From: Nilaparvata lugens
Taxonomy: Eukaryota; Arthropoda; Insecta; Hemiptera; Delphacidae
Direction: 5' to 3'
NCBI RefSeq assembly: GCF_014356525.2
Contig: NC_052505.1
Location: forward strand, 19,633,318 to 19,697,317
Length of the DNA stretch: 64,000 nt
A model generated the notes under the pieces. The model was not told the origin of the DNA. It did not search any database and saw only the letters and a program-made list of their open reading frames with translations. Below, piece after piece: positions 18,419-33,713 of this stretch (positions within the stretch are counted from its first letter, which is position 1; each line of letters opens with the position of its first letter). The translations under genes and the position numbers were made by a program.

Positions 18419-21400
18419 CTGCCAACACAACACCAATAACGTTTTAATAAGGCTAACTTACTTGAATTGTTCAATAAATTATTAATGAAATTACTAGTAT
18501 TTTCAGAGGGTACTAGTCATATAATACTAATTTATAGGGTTGTCCACTTTTATTTCACATTTTTATATATTTCTTTGTTATTTTGTATTATGTTTGTTTG
18601 TGAAATAAATGAATTGATTGATTGAAATTTATAAAATAATTATAATAATAATTAACACAACACGTAATACTAATATTTACTTCGCCAAAATACGTACTGT
18701 AATAAAAATTACAAGAGAATGATTCCAAATTCATATTAATAATAGGCCGTAACTCAATATACACATATTTTTACTGTGGTTGATGCCCACATGAGCTCTA
18801 TGTTTGTTCGTGGGTAATGAAAAGTGTGTTGGTGAATTTTTGAGATGATTATACGTCCATAGCATCGGTGGGATTCGAACCCATGATGCAGAAGCTGCTA
18901 TAGCAGACCGAAGTTTGTAACGCTCCTTATACCACAAGACCCAGTCGGCTAGTCTCATAACACATTTCAAATGAAAAATAAATAAACTAGCATAGCGAGC
19001 AAGTAATAAAACATAATATTCATGTCATTAAATTAATTTATGTTATTGCATACTGTATAATATTATATACTTTAGGTACGGTAGTGTCCTGCAAAAACTT
19101 TTGCAATGCCCTTTTACGCCATTCTTACTTTTTAAAAAGTTTTCAAGTATCATGAAGTATCCTTGTGAATAATCATTGTTATTGCTCAACTTTCAAATTA
19201 ATAAAACTCCAATATTAGAATGGCTGGAGTTTAGTTTTTATCCTCCACTATTAAATTATAATCACAATGAGAAGTCGCCTCTGGTGATACGCTTGTCTCT
19301 GTCCAGGGTTTCAAAAGCCACTATTTTGAATAACGTTCCACTGTAGGCCTACTCTTTACTCATTTACAAGTTGTATTCTTGGTTCATTATTTTAGATCAT
19401 AGAAGTTTATTTTACATTTATTGTATACCTGCTCAGGCTACCCGGAACTCACTCCTACACACAGACATCCAGTCTTGTAGGGGAATTCCTGACATTCATA
19501 ATTTGTAGTGTAGCTCACATATTAGAATTTTTGTAGAATGAAGAAGTTTTGACTTTATAAATTGGTGATGACTAACCTGGAGTGAACAGAATGACAGCCT
19601 TCATGCATCCGCACTCGCTGCCGTCAGGCGAGAGTTGTCGGAAGCGGGCGAGAATCTCTTGAATGGTCTTGAGTTCGCCGTTGACGGACGGGTCGTCGGC
19701 GGGCAGACGCTCCCGCGCCTTGTCCGAGGCGAACAGCAGCGACAAGTCCCACGGGATCGACCACTGCGCCAGGTGCAGTAGGAACAGTTCCTTCCACGAC
19801 TCTTGCAATAGCAGAAGCTGCAACAATCCCAGTCAATTAATACATTACTGATTGCCATCCATATCAAACCACATTGCTGAATATGTATACTAGCCAGGGT
19901 CATAATGTCCAATCGTTTAAGGGCCGGTTTCCGAGCTCGGGATTTAGCCTAGTTCTAGACTTTGAACAGCTGGAGTCAGAAAATTTGCTTTCCGAAAGTA
20001 CCTAGTAGTACTTTGCGTAGTACCTAGCAGTCCACGTTTGAATTAAATTTCGGAAAACTAGAAAATTGAACACAAAATAAAAAGAAAATAGTGTTAAGTT
20101 TGAGTGATTTTGAATTATTTAGGAATGTTTCATTTCGTCAAGGGAAAACGTTCCCAATTATAGAAATGAGAAAATAAAGATTATCATAAAAACTGCGGCC
20201 ACGCCCCGTTTCGGAAAGCCAATTTTCCGACTCCAGCTGTTTAAAGTCTAGAACTTAGCTAAATCCCGAGCTCGGAAACCGGCCCTAAAAGTTTCTATGC
20301 ATGATATTCGTTGAATTTCAGCCCCCCTATGCATCGTAGAGCTTTCTTCTGCCATAAAAACACTTAATTTACAGTGGCGCTGTTCCTCAATCGAGTGGGG
20401 ACCATAATATGTCATTAGAAAAATGATGTCAGTGGTAACTAAGAATTTGAGTTCCCTCAAAAGAAATATGACTCTAGCCAGATCTTTACAGAGAAATTTA
20501 ACGTGGTCATCCCAGCACAGTTTACTGATACTTCTTCATAAGTTTGATCATAAGTTGGAGAAAAGATAGCATAAGAAGATATCCCATGGTATAGGTCATT
20601 TATGTTCCAAATTTCAAGCCGATTTTTGTTATCGCAAGCCAATTATTGTCGACTACTGTTTACTATTACTCTTTACTGTTTTGGCCGGGTGAGAGTGTAA
20701 GAACGGCACAGTATGACAGACTACAAGCGTCACATAGCTTCACGAAAAAGAACTACTAGGACTATCGGCTTGAGAAAACAGTGGGAATTGGTACATAAAA
20801 ACCCTATAACGTTGGGTATCTCTCCTTATGCTATATTTTTCCTATGGTTTGGTATAAGGTGCGTACAGATTTTCGCGCCGCGAACACGCGAATTTCACTT
20901 TCCATCAGCTGATTATATCTGTATTTGTACAGAAACGGTAAGATACAGATATAAAAAGCTTGGCATTAAAAGTGAATTGCTCGTGTTCGCGGCGCGTAAG
21001 TCTGTTCGCACCTTTAGATGAGAGAGTAGAGAGTAGATGTAAGACCACATTTTTAGAAGTAATCTATCTACTTTTCTACATACTCTTACCTGGTCACGCT
21101 TAGATAATGTTTGGAATGGGGCGAGACATCGGACCCATCGTACAGCCATGAACAACAGACGAGCAGTTGTTTCCTGCAATCAAAATGTAGTTCAATTAAA
21201 ATCTTCAAACATCTATAATATGATACAGGAAAGAATTGGCTTACACACGTACGGGATAGGAAGTTCACGAATGACGCATCGGCATCATCCACTACCTCCG
21301 TAAACAGAGCCATAGTGCATGACAGGTGGTTGATGGTGACGTCAGCACAGGTAGGGCTCCTACACCAATAAAACACTAGCTGATATAGCTCAGCTGGAAT

Positions 21401-24400
21401 CAACAAATTTTTATTGGTGTAGGAGCCGTACCTGTGCTGACGTCACCAGAATGCACTATGGCTTTGTTACGGAGGTAGTGCATCATCACATCTGAACTAC
21501 TGATTTGATTAACTTGAAATTTTGCATACGATTTATCATATAGATTCTCAATTTTCCGAGGATCGTTATAGGCCTATCAATTCTTCAATATTTCAGTAGG
21601 TCATGTTTCAGTTTGTCAAGTTTTGAAATGGACCTTTGCGGAGCACGGGTTACCTGCTATCCGAAATAAAGCAATTAATATCATCAGAATAATATCTCCA
21701 CGATGGATATAATTGAAAAGGTTTCCAGTTCTACTCCTGTATTTACTGATCATTTACAAAGTAGGGCTGTGCTATGAGGATGTAAGTGTTTCAGCACTCA
21801 AGTGTAGTGAGGCCCACGGTATAATGGTAGTGGAGGAAGATAGGAGAAAAGCGTTGCCGATTCTTCGCCTTGCTACTGCATTTTATAGAGGATAGCTGAT
21901 ACTGGAATATCTGATGTGACATTAAGTGTTCAGTCTGGGATAAAAATAATTAATTATATTTTATTCAACAAGAAAACATTTTTTCAATGATATTGATTTT
22001 CATAATTGAAATAAATATTTCGCTAATTAATTAGGTTTCTACATCGTTGAAAGACAATATGGCAACGTTGCGGAGCTAGAAAAGAATAGCCCTATCCGCT
22101 TTGTCAAACGATAGACAAGGATAGCAACACCAATGTTAATCAAATACTGTCACTCATATACACATTTCATACAGTTCTCACTACAAAGTGTTACTCTCCA
22201 AGTTGTTACACAAATGTGAATTTATTATACACGATTCAATAAAATTGTTAACCCTGTGTAAACAATATTTTCGTAACCAAAAATATATTTGGTGATTGGA
22301 AGAGTGGTAAAAGTCGACCTCGTAGTTGTTATTAGAAGGCTAAACTTTGGGCTCCACAGAAGTACTCTATTTAGTAGCACTTCACTGACTCTTTGCCATA
22401 TGGAGCTCAATTCTCATTGTGAGAATCTATGACGACGGGAAAAGGAGGAAGGGAATAATGTTGAATGGAAGATTGAAACTTCGAACGTGAAATTCATGTA
22501 TTGGGAGAATTATACAATCAAAGTTTGCATCTAATACTGGAGGGGAATCTGGAATAATATAGCGTCTTCATCCGAATGTCCCTTATAACTTTAAGGGCCG
22601 GTTTCTGAGCTCGGGATTAAGCTAAGTTCTAGATTTTTGTGGTTGAGAAGTTGATATTGTGGTAAATATTCATATTGAATGAAAAAGACTAAAAAATTGT
22701 CAAAAACCACAGCTTTATTGATACTTAGAAAGACCGGTTTTGGTTATTACACCATTGTCAATCTGATAAACTAAAACTAAATACAAGAGCAGCAGAATTT
22801 ATACTAGTAGGCGAGTACTGCTATTGGTCAAGGGCATGAACGCCTGCCATTGGCCCAGCTGGACAGTCTCCTCCCACTCAACGGTGTGACAAAATGGCGG
22901 CTTAAGCAACAGAATCGCCATGATAACAAAATTTACTTTCAGTACAAAATAAGAACCAAGAAAACAAGTGTGAAAGATAATAAAACAAATATGTAAATGG
23001 AAAAACTATTGACTAATGTATGCTTACAATTTTATGATAAAACTGAATTCGTTGTGTTGTATTGGTTGAAATGAATCTGGTCATTTCAATTGTAGCAGTG
23101 ATAAAATAAAGATTGTCATAAAAACTGCGACTACGCCCCGTTTCGGAAAGTCAATTCTCTAACTCCAGCTGTTTAAAGTCTAGAACGTAGCTACATCCCG
23201 AGCTTGGAAACCAGCCCTAATAGTTTATACTGGAATTTTGATTTATAATTTTTGTCTTATCTAGTTTTAAGAGGAATCTCGAATACTCAAAAGTTCTCGA
23301 AAACTAGGATTGTTTCTAGTGTCTTCATCCAAACATCCCTTAGGCGGGATGCACATCGGAGAAACGCGTTTCGTGAAAAAAGTCTCAGGAAACGTGAAAC
23401 GAAAGTTGCTCGCAATCGACTGATAAGATTAAGCAGGGAACGTTTCTTTTGTATGCATGCGCGAGTAAAACGGATTGCATGAAACAAGTTTTATGAAAGA
23501 GGGCTTCACGAAATGCGTTTATCCGGTGTGCATCCCGCCTTAATAAATATAATATCCCTCGAAAATATAGCTTACATTCTTCATTGTAATTTCAATACTT
23601 GAGACTGAGAAATTGCTGTTCAATCTGAATGTAGAAGCCAAGTCAGTTTCAAGCCCAGCCCAAACCTCGGAGGGTGAGGCCGGCCATTTTATAAGGCGTT
23701 TCCCGATGGGGATTGGGTCGAGCGACTCAGTTCTGGCGAAACACAAGTCAGGAAGTCACTCCCCTTCAGAGCGAGTGGCAAAAAACATGCGCTTGCCAAA
23801 GTCAACTATTGACTGGCAGCTTGACAGCCAACAGCGTACAGCATAGGGCACCAGTCAGCTCCACCCCGCCATCCTATCTGACAGAGAAGTCCACTCTATC
23901 TGCTACAGAGAAGTTCACGTAAAGGTGCGTACAAATTTACGCGCCGCGAACAGGACCAATTATTCACTTTCCATCAGCTGATTATATCTGTATTTGTACA
24001 AAAACGGTAAGATACAGATATAAAAAGCTTGGCATCAGCTGATTAAAAATGAATTGCTCGATTAAAAATGAAATGTCTTCCATAGAGGATAGCTGATAGC
24101 GGTGTCTCTATCAACTACAGTAAAATCCAAGTTATGATGGCAGTGCAGAAATATAGGAGAGCAGCGTTTTCGATTCCCAGTCTTCTATAGAAGATTGCTG
24201 ATAGCGGTGTAACTGATGTAATATTAACTGTTCACTCTCGTTTGAAATAATCAATTATATTTCATTAGTCAAGAATATATGTTCTCCAATGATTGAATAA
24301 TGTATTTTCATAATAATTGATATTGAATATTTTGCTAATTAATTACATTTTTTATGCATTGTTGAATAACGATCCGACAACGTTGCAGAGGTAGTAAGGG

Positions 24401-27400
24401 ATAGTGCTATCTGATTTGTCGAATGATAGACAATAGGTTACAATGATAGTAACACCAATGTTTATCAAATACTGCCAATATAATGTGGATCTTTCTATAC
24501 ACCCTACACCCCTCCTTGCATAATGCAGCGTACCTCGATCTCAATTGAAAGAAAAATAGCAATTACAAGAAAAATACAATCAAAAGGAAAATACAATTGA
24601 AAGGAAAATACAATTGAAAGAAAAATAAAAAACAATGAAAAGAAAAATAGCAACTACAAATCAGGTTTTATTCAAGATAAGAATATGATAGTAGTGAAAT
24701 TAAATTCGACTCGATGAAATTAATTTTTATTCACACACACAAAATAAATGCAAATAAACAAAAGAACACATGCAAAACAATATAAACATACAACAATGAT
24801 CACAAAATACCAGATAAAAGAAAATTGTGGTGCAAAGAAGGGGGGATGATTGGAGGGTTTTCCAATTATGGTTGAAATGAACTACCAAACATGAAATTCT
24901 AATGTGGGCCATTCACTATCCTATTTATTGTCAAACTTGATCCGATGTCGATGTCGGACCGTGTATGGGATTGTTGATGTTACTAGCCGGAAGATTTGAA
25001 TAGTTGAGATCCAGCATTCAATGTTGGATTCTATGTCGGACCGTGCATAGGGTTGTTGATGTTCGGTCGAATGTTGGATGTCACTGAACTTGAAGAAAAA
25101 ACCGATAGTGGTCCTTATTTTCCTATAAAATCTTAATTCTACCTTTATCAGATCAACCAGTGGTAACTTATCTCCCGAATAGGAAAATAGAGGTTTCTTC
25201 TGAAAATAAAATTTATCGATTACAGCGACGAAAGCACTTTGACATTTATCTCTTTTTACTTTCAATTTCTTCCACTCACGCCACATAACAGGTCATTTCA
25301 ATTGTGTCCAATCAACAAGTGAATTCGTGAAATTCATTGAGATCTGTAATTACATGCAACATGGACATCACTCATTTGAACCGTTTGACGAAAGTTATCA
25401 GAAAGTTGATGTATGAAGCTGCCTAGAGCTGCAGCTCATTGGTCATTCCAATTTCCAATTTCCATTTCACGCGTCATTCAGAGGGGTGAGTTCAATGAGA
25501 GTGAGAGAGAACACGTTAAATTCTAATCCTGTAGTCAAACAAACATTAACAAGCGAGCGCTTATTTGACTAGTTTCGAACACTTTTGAGTGATTATTGAC
25601 TGAAATATAGTGCGCATTGCGTGGGCTGAAGGGCATTTTATGGCTTATTGGGATGGATGGAAACAACAGACAGTTATCTGTGGAATAATCGTGTGCAATA
25701 CTCTAGTGTTGGTAATTATATTTAAGCTATATGTGGGTGAAGTATTCAAGTGGAATGGATGAAAATCGGGTCAGGAATAAATCTCGGCCATCCGTTTTCT
25801 ATTTTCTCAAAAGTAAAATATCTTCATTGCACTAAAGTTTCCAAACTGGAGTCACTGAAGTGATAATTGAATTTCATTTCCATAAGTTTTTCCTTTCACT
25901 AGATAATGTATTTTAAATGGGATTCTAAGTCCTTGAGATGGATGAATCTACAAATATTAATAAATTTGTTGATAATTGAACTGAAGGATGCCATGCTATA
26001 AAACCCAAGACGGAGGTGCTGTTACCTCCAATTGACCGCATCCTTAAGGAATGATCACATTGAATGCGTATATGTGCACGTCAGAACCGAAAAACTGAAT
26101 CTTGAAGTGCCATTGGAACACGTTGTGACTTGCATGTAGCTGCTCACATTGAACGCAACCAGTAAGTGGACGCTTTCAGTGAGAGGTTCTCCTATTGAAC
26201 TTTCTAGATTTTGTTTCTAATCTGCACGCTTGATCAAGCATAAGCAAGCGTGTACTTGGACATATATGCATTCAATGTGATCACAACCTTATCTCCGTTA
26301 CTTGCAGTTGAGAGTGATCCTATAATGGTATATCATGTATATGGTATATGGTATATCAATCACCTATCACCTATCAATGGTATTCATTGAATTCTCTATC
26401 AGTTGGAATCGAAATTTAACTTTTTTGAAGTTGTTCAACACGCGAAACAGTCTGAGATTTTCTGACGTATTCAATTACGTAACTTTTGAGTTGTTTAACT
26501 CGTGTAACAGTATGACGTATTGAATTACGTATCAGAGAATTATTCAATGGATGAATAAAATGGAATAAAACATCTTAAAATGTGAATGTTTCCATTGGAC
26601 TCACCTGTAGAACTTCCCATGTGGGCGAAAGAGCCAGCGGCATTGCTGGACTTGGTGGCATCCCTGCAGACGACAATCTTTCCGAATCACCGATCTTGCC
26701 TGTCCAAACAAATTCCTGGCAAATACAACAAAAATATCTCACTTAAAAAATTCAACCTTCATCTCATCCTATTATTGTTACGAGATTTTCCAATAAATCC
26801 GATGATTGTGACAAAATCTACAAACCAACTGACAATTCAGGAGATTTTAAATTTTCTAGTAAATCTGATGATGTTATGAATCTACCTACCAACAGAAAAA
26901 CGTTTGCTATTTTCAAGCTTCACAGATTTTTTTCACAATCCAATTTATTAGAGGCCGCGAGATGTAACATGAACCTTCGACTCCCACCACAAGAGACTCA
27001 CACTCACAAGATGATTAACATTTATTATTATTTTTATTTATATTCAAAGGATGAGATATAGATAAAGTAACTATCAACTCCGGTTTACGGCTTCGGCTAT
27101 GCCTAAGAATTTTGGATTATTTTGAATTATTGCATTGATTGGTAATGAATGATATTGTATTTGATTTGATCTTTTTTTGTATTATTTTGAAGTGAACAAT
27201 AAATTCTTTATCCATCTATCTATCTATATCCAAAAGATGGCTGAAAGAGGTAAATCCGGATCAGTGAAACTGTGCACTTAATTGTCAGTATTATCGAAAC
27301 TATTCTCAAAAGGTAGAATATCTGATTGGGATGAGAATTCCATTCCATTCCTTACAATTTAGATATAAAGAGTTCATAATACATGAAGCTTTCAGGTACA

Positions 27401-29960
27401 TGCAGTTAGATTTCTTGAAGAAGATTGAGAGTGTTTACTTATTGTTAAATGCGACTTATCTTTCTGTCATAATGCATCCAGTTATACAAGACTCTATGCC
27501 TGTCCACATTGATTATGGAGGGTCGAAGCTTTCTAGGTAGGCATGATTTTAAGTGATAGAGAATATTCTAGACCATGATGTATGAGCGTATTTTTTGGAT
27601 CTAAGGATTCATGCTGGCATCGATATCGCTTTAGTTACGGTAATAGCGGTTAGAAAACAGCCCAGGTGTTATCAGCCCATTGTAGGGTTGAGTGAATTAC
27701 TTTTCCATTCCCCTCTGTACGGTCTAGAGTAGGAGTTATCAAAGTCTCAGCCACTGCGCCCCTTTTTGAGGCTGAGAATTTTGATGAAGCCCCAAACTCC
27801 AATATAAGGAACAGTTTTTACAGAATTGAAGTTATGCTGATAGTTTATTCCTCAAGTTTCATTAATAGAGGAAACTAACATTCATAATTAAATAGTTGTG
27901 AATAGTGGAATACATTAAATTTATTTACATTTCATAATACGGAAATCAAATACATGATCAGAAAAGGACCAACAGGCCTAGCCCATACTTTGAACTGTCT
28001 ACAACTGAACTGGAATCTTTGGATCTTTTGTACAAACTTCAAGTTTTCAAACAAAGCTTATCAAAATTTATCTTGCTATACTACTATGGTCCTGGGGGCT
28101 TCAAGAAAATGGCGAAACCAAAGTCATCAGCAATCATAAAAACAGCTATTTTTTAATAATAGTGTTTCAATTTATGTGAGCAGGTTATTAAAGATTGAAA
28201 ATCACTAAGTATTCTTATAGATCAAAAATGGCTTTTGGTATGAAATGATTTCGACATCAATTCAGTTTATTCAAACACACAAAAGTACAATGAGAAAAGT
28301 AATATACAATGATAATAATAGCCTATCGAGTGACCTGCCTAGCTCAGGTCTGGTGTCAGAGTTTTCAGGTCGCAACTGATCAATTTCATTAATATACAAT
28401 GAAAAATTGCAACAACAGAAACAATGAAAATAACACAATAAAAAATAAGACAATATTGCTGAATTTTTGTAAATTGACAAATTGTAATGAATTTGAGTTT
28501 TTCAGATGAGGGAATTATATTCTACATTAGCCGTCAGGCTCCCTTCGCTCGCCATATCTGTCTAGCCAGGGGGCTCCGACCCCGGCATTTTCATTTGAGC
28601 TTGCTTCATTCCATCAGAAAGTCAAAGTACTGAGAAAAGGCAGAAAAGCTGAGGAAAACGTTGAAAAAACGCTGATTTTGGGCGTATCTTTGATGAAATA
28701 TTAAAGTCACCTCATCACAAAATTTTTATACCCTTGCTAGCTAAACCTCTGTACAAAATTTGACATTTTATGTCTATTTGATGAAAGAACTGAGAATACG
28801 CAATAAACCGCTAATTTTGGGCATATCTTTGGCGTTATTTCAAATTCCTTCTAACACAACATTATTACACCCTGGCTGAGCTTCTGTACTAAATTTGAAC
28901 ATTTTCTGTTCATTTGTTCTCGATAAAGCTGTGAAAGCAAAAAAAAAAAAAAAAAACTCTGGAAAAACGCAGATTTTGGGTGTATATTTGGCGTTATTTC
29001 AAATTCCTTCTAACACAACATTATTACACCCTAGCAGAGCTTCTGTACTGAATTTGAACATTTTCTGTCCATTTGTTCTCAGATTTTGGGTGTATCTTTG
29101 GAAATTTTTCCTAATCCGCTCTTAGTGCGCCTCTAAAGGGCCAACTGAACAAACCTACCAAATTTGAACGTTTTTGGTCCGGTAGATTTTTAGTTCTGCG
29201 AGTGAGTGAGTGAGTGAGTCAGTCAGTCAGTCAGTTAGTCAGTGAGTGAGTGCCATTTCGCTTTTATATATATATATATAATATATATAGATTCTAACCT
29301 TAATTTTTGCAAATTGACAAATTGCAATATATTGAAGTTTTTCAGATAAGGTTATATATCTAGGTATTATATTCTACATTCTAACCTGGTTCACTCAATT
29401 ACATTATCATTACTATTAGAAATCATTTAAATATCAAACAGTCCCATCAACCTGAAACTGTTTGTCGTCTAAACGAATTTCTGCTTTTAATCATAATGGT
29501 TGTTGGATGACACGGTTGTCTGGCCAAACTGAGCTTTACTTGGAAATTCGATCAACAGCTAATTAAAATCATTTTCGTCAGGTCATCACCTTTTTGGCGT
29601 GACGTGGTAGAAGGGGGAGGGGTGAAAGGGAGGAGACGTGAGCCGTGATAAACACGAGATGAACACGGGGCACAACAAGTAGGGGTGGAGGGTGAGTTCT
29701 GTTTAGGGGTGAAAGAGCAGCCAGCGAAATACAATGTATTGTTCAAGGGGTGGTTTTCACAACTTGCTATCATCTGTGTTGGTGTGTGTGAGTGTGTGTG
29801 TGTGTGTTGGTGTGAGTGTGACTGGATGCGAGCCAGACTAATCCACCGTCAGGTGAGCGTTCTCACGGGCTGTGACTCATTGTGATCTCTGGCTCTCCGG
29901 TACTTCATCCCTCTGCTATGATGATGTGAGTGTTGCATGCGTGCGCGCGCTTGTTTGTGC

Positions 29961-30000
<40 letters not shown>

Positions 30001-31842
30001 GTGCGCGCGCGTCAGTTGATGCGATCACAACACGCTCTGACCCGAACCCAGATTAATGACCCGTATTTATGTTTCATCCGAAAATCACCTTGTCTTCATT
30101 TAACAATCGTTGTTCTGTTGTACTGCGTTCATGTGATGAGATCTTCGGACCCCAAATTAAGATATTTTGTAGATTGAGATATAAATGTTCTTCACAAATA
30201 TTGAGATTATTCGCTGATCAGTTTCACAGTAGTAATGTGAAAATTGTTGATACTTGAAACCCCTTGTTTATTCAGATGCATTCTTTGTACTTATCAATTG
30301 GATTGAATTTGTATTTCCCCCTCTTTTTTCCAGCACACCACATCAATTTAGTAATATTGTCTTAATTTTCATGTGTTATTTGCATTGTTACTGTTATTGT
30401 ATATTGATTCTTCTAATTGTATTTTATGTGTGCAGTGAAAATTGTTGGCACTTGAAACCCCTTGTTCAGATGCATTCTTTGCACTTATCAATTTGATTAA
30501 ATTGGGGGTATTTCCCCCTCTTTTTCCAGCACACCATATCATTTTAACAATATTGTCTTATTTTTAATTTGTTATTTGCATTGTTACTGTTATTGTATAT
30601 TGATTCTTCTAATTGTATTTTATGTGTGCAGTGAAAATTGTTGGCACTTGAAACCCCTTGTTCAGATGCATTCTTTGCACTTATCAATTTGATTAAATTG
30701 GGGGTATTTCCCCCTCTTTTTCCAGCACACCATATCATTTTAACAATATTGTCTTATTTTTAATTTGTTATTTGCATTGTTACTGTTATTGTATATTGCT
30801 CTTTCTAATTGTATTTTTTGTATGCAGTGAAAATTGTTGGCACTTGAAACTCTTTTCCAGATGCATTCTTCGCACTTATCAATTGGATTGAATTGGAGTA
30901 TTTTCCCCCTCTTTTTTCCAGCACACCATATCATTTTAGCAATATTGTCTTATTTTTAATTTGTAATTTGCATTGTTACTGTTATTGTATATTGCTCTTT
31001 CTAATTGTATTTTTTGTATGCAGTGAAAATTGTTGGCACTTGAAACTCTTTTCCAGATGCATTCTTCGCACTTATCAATTGGATTGAATTGGAGTATTTT
31101 CCCCCTCTTTTTTCCAGCACACCACATTATCACATCAATTAGTGTCAGCTGAGCTTTAGTGTTTACGAGTTTGTGTTTCTTGAATAGTTCCAAATTTTCT
31201 TAAATAACTCAATATTATTCGTTAAAAGTGGTAATTGAGTGGAATATTTCTAATTAATTTATCAATTTAAGCCATCTAAATTCAAAATTTATAGTTTTAT
31301 TGTTTATTTTGGACCAAAATTTTATAAAAATTGTACACTTGAAATTCTAACCTTATCTTGGACTTTGTCACCTATAAATTTGGAAGAAAAATAGCACAAG
31401 GACTATCTTATTATTTTATCTTTCAGTGTTATCACATTAGCGTCATTTGCATTGTAAATGAATTAATAAATAAATCTGAGCAATATTGTCTTATTTCTTA
31501 TGTGATATTTGCATTGTTACTGTCATTGTATATTGCTTTTTCTAATTATTGTATGTTCTGAATAAATTGAAAATAAATTTTGAATCTCCCTCTTCAAAGT
31601 TTCTTCCCATTACGAACTGCTTGTTGATGATCACTTTCAAATGCCTAAATTACGACATAGCAGTCTGATTTTCTATGATTAAAAAAGCTATTAGCTTCTA
31701 CTCATGTTTGTGGAGCGCTTTCGGACGCTGGTTCCTTTTTCAACACTCATTATCGTGAGTGGCTTTTAATCATATAAATCAGACTGCTATTTAAATCTCA
31801 ATTTATTCATTCACACACTCACAAGTTACAATAACTCAATAA

Positions 31843-31878
<36 letters not shown>

Positions 31879-33620
31879 CGAAATGGCACTCACTCACTGA
31901 CTAACTGACTGACTGACTCACTCACTCGCAGAACTGAAAATCTACCGGACCAAAAACGTTCAAATTTGGTAGGTATGTTCAGTTGGCCCTTTAGAGGCGC
32001 ACTAAGAACGGATTTGGAAAAATTTCCAAAGATACGCCCAAAATCTGCGTTTTTCCAGCGTTTTTTTAGCGTTTTCTCAGCTTTATCGAGAACAAATGAA
32101 GAGAAAATGTTCAAATTTAGTACAGAAGCTCAGCTAGGGTTTAATAATGTTGTGTTAGAAGGAATTTGCAATAACGTCAAAGATACGCCCAAAATTAGAG
32201 GGTTTTCAGCGTTTCTTTTGCTTTTTCTCAGATTTATCGAGAACAAATGAACATGAATTGTTCAAATTCAGTACAGAAGCTAAGCTGGGGTGTAATAATG
32301 TTGTGTTAGAAGGAATTTGAAATAACGCCAAAGATACGCCGAAAATCTGCGTTTTTCCGGTCTAGTTGTATTGTGATAAAATGAAGTGCACTTGATAATT
32401 TTACAGTGTTTCATTAATTTCAGTAACCCTATAGAGAAAATTGAATAATAAAATTACTATCACATTTTATCACTTGAGATTGACCTCTTAATTTTGTGCA
32501 CTTGTTTGGACTTTGGAGAGTAGCCCAATAAAGAAAATTGAACCACGTAATCACATTCCCATCCCCACTCAAATTTGAGTAACTACTAATCCAAAAATAC
32601 ATTCAAATAACACTGACTTAAGTCTACAAGTTTCCAGTGACAAATCTACTTGATTTATTGATGATTGAGTTAATGTATTTCATTTATATTTTTGTAAATG
32701 GGTATTGAAGAGTTGTAAGCTTGATACTAAATGTATTGAGATAAGAAAAGGTTCTTTGATAGTTTTTATTATGTTTCATCAATTTCAGTAAACCTATAAA
32801 GAAAATTGAATAATGAAACTACCATTCTTTATTCTTTATCGATTCATACAATGACTACATAATGATAGGGAGAGAAGATTGATACTAGTTGCATTGAGAT
32901 GAAAAAGGGTACTTGATAGCTCTTAATAGGTTTCATGAATTTCAGTAACCCTATAAAGAAAATTGAATAATGAAACTACTATTCTTTATTATTTAATGGT
33001 TCATATAATAAGTACATGATTAGAGAAAAACTATAAAAATAACTATGAAACAACTATGACTAAAAAAGACGATATAGAAAAAACTATGACTTCATTAAAT
33101 TTCATCTCCACTTGAATTTGAGAGACTACTAATCCAAACATACATTCAAATAACAGTGACTCAAGTCTACAAGTTTCCAGCGACAAATCTACTTGATTTA
33201 TTGATGACTGGGTTAATGGAATTCACATTACCTGACACTTTTCCGCCGACATGAGGATTTGCAGTAATCCGGGTGGAGGCGGCTGGTGTGCGAGGAAGAG
33301 TGGATGAGGGGCGGCATCGGAGGCGGCTTTGAGGCCGGGCGGGGGCGGTGGAAAGAGAGCGACCGACGTCAGTTTGAGAGGCGGCACTGAAGAGGTCTGT
33401 TCCTGGCTTGCCGCCTCCTTCTGTTGTTGCTGTTGTTGCTGGTGATGAGACTGCTGTTGTTGCATTTTCGGCAGATATACGCGCCGCGAACATGAGCAAT
33501 TCACTTTTAATCAGCTGATTATATATGTTATTGTACGACAGGATTCTGGATTGGGGATAACGAGAGTGATAGTACAGGTTGACATTATCCTATTTTATTA
33601 AGCGAGCAATTTCTTTATAT

Positions 33621-33713
<93 letters not shown>

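Noticed and set aside
18846..18965. Functional tRNA gene on the minus strand
   Set aside because: The B box is good, but the acceptor and anticodon stems do not fold properly and there is extra sequence; better explained as a SINE head or relic.
19601..19912. 103- and 70-codon minus-strand frames overlapping the dsf exon
   Set aside because: They are other frames of the GC-rich ligand-binding-domain exon; the receptor frame is clearly the coding one.
24921..25286. 121-codon minus-strand frame
   Set aside because: No recognised motif, splice context or family resemblance. It overlaps a twice-repeated TGTCGGACCGTG motif; likely chance.
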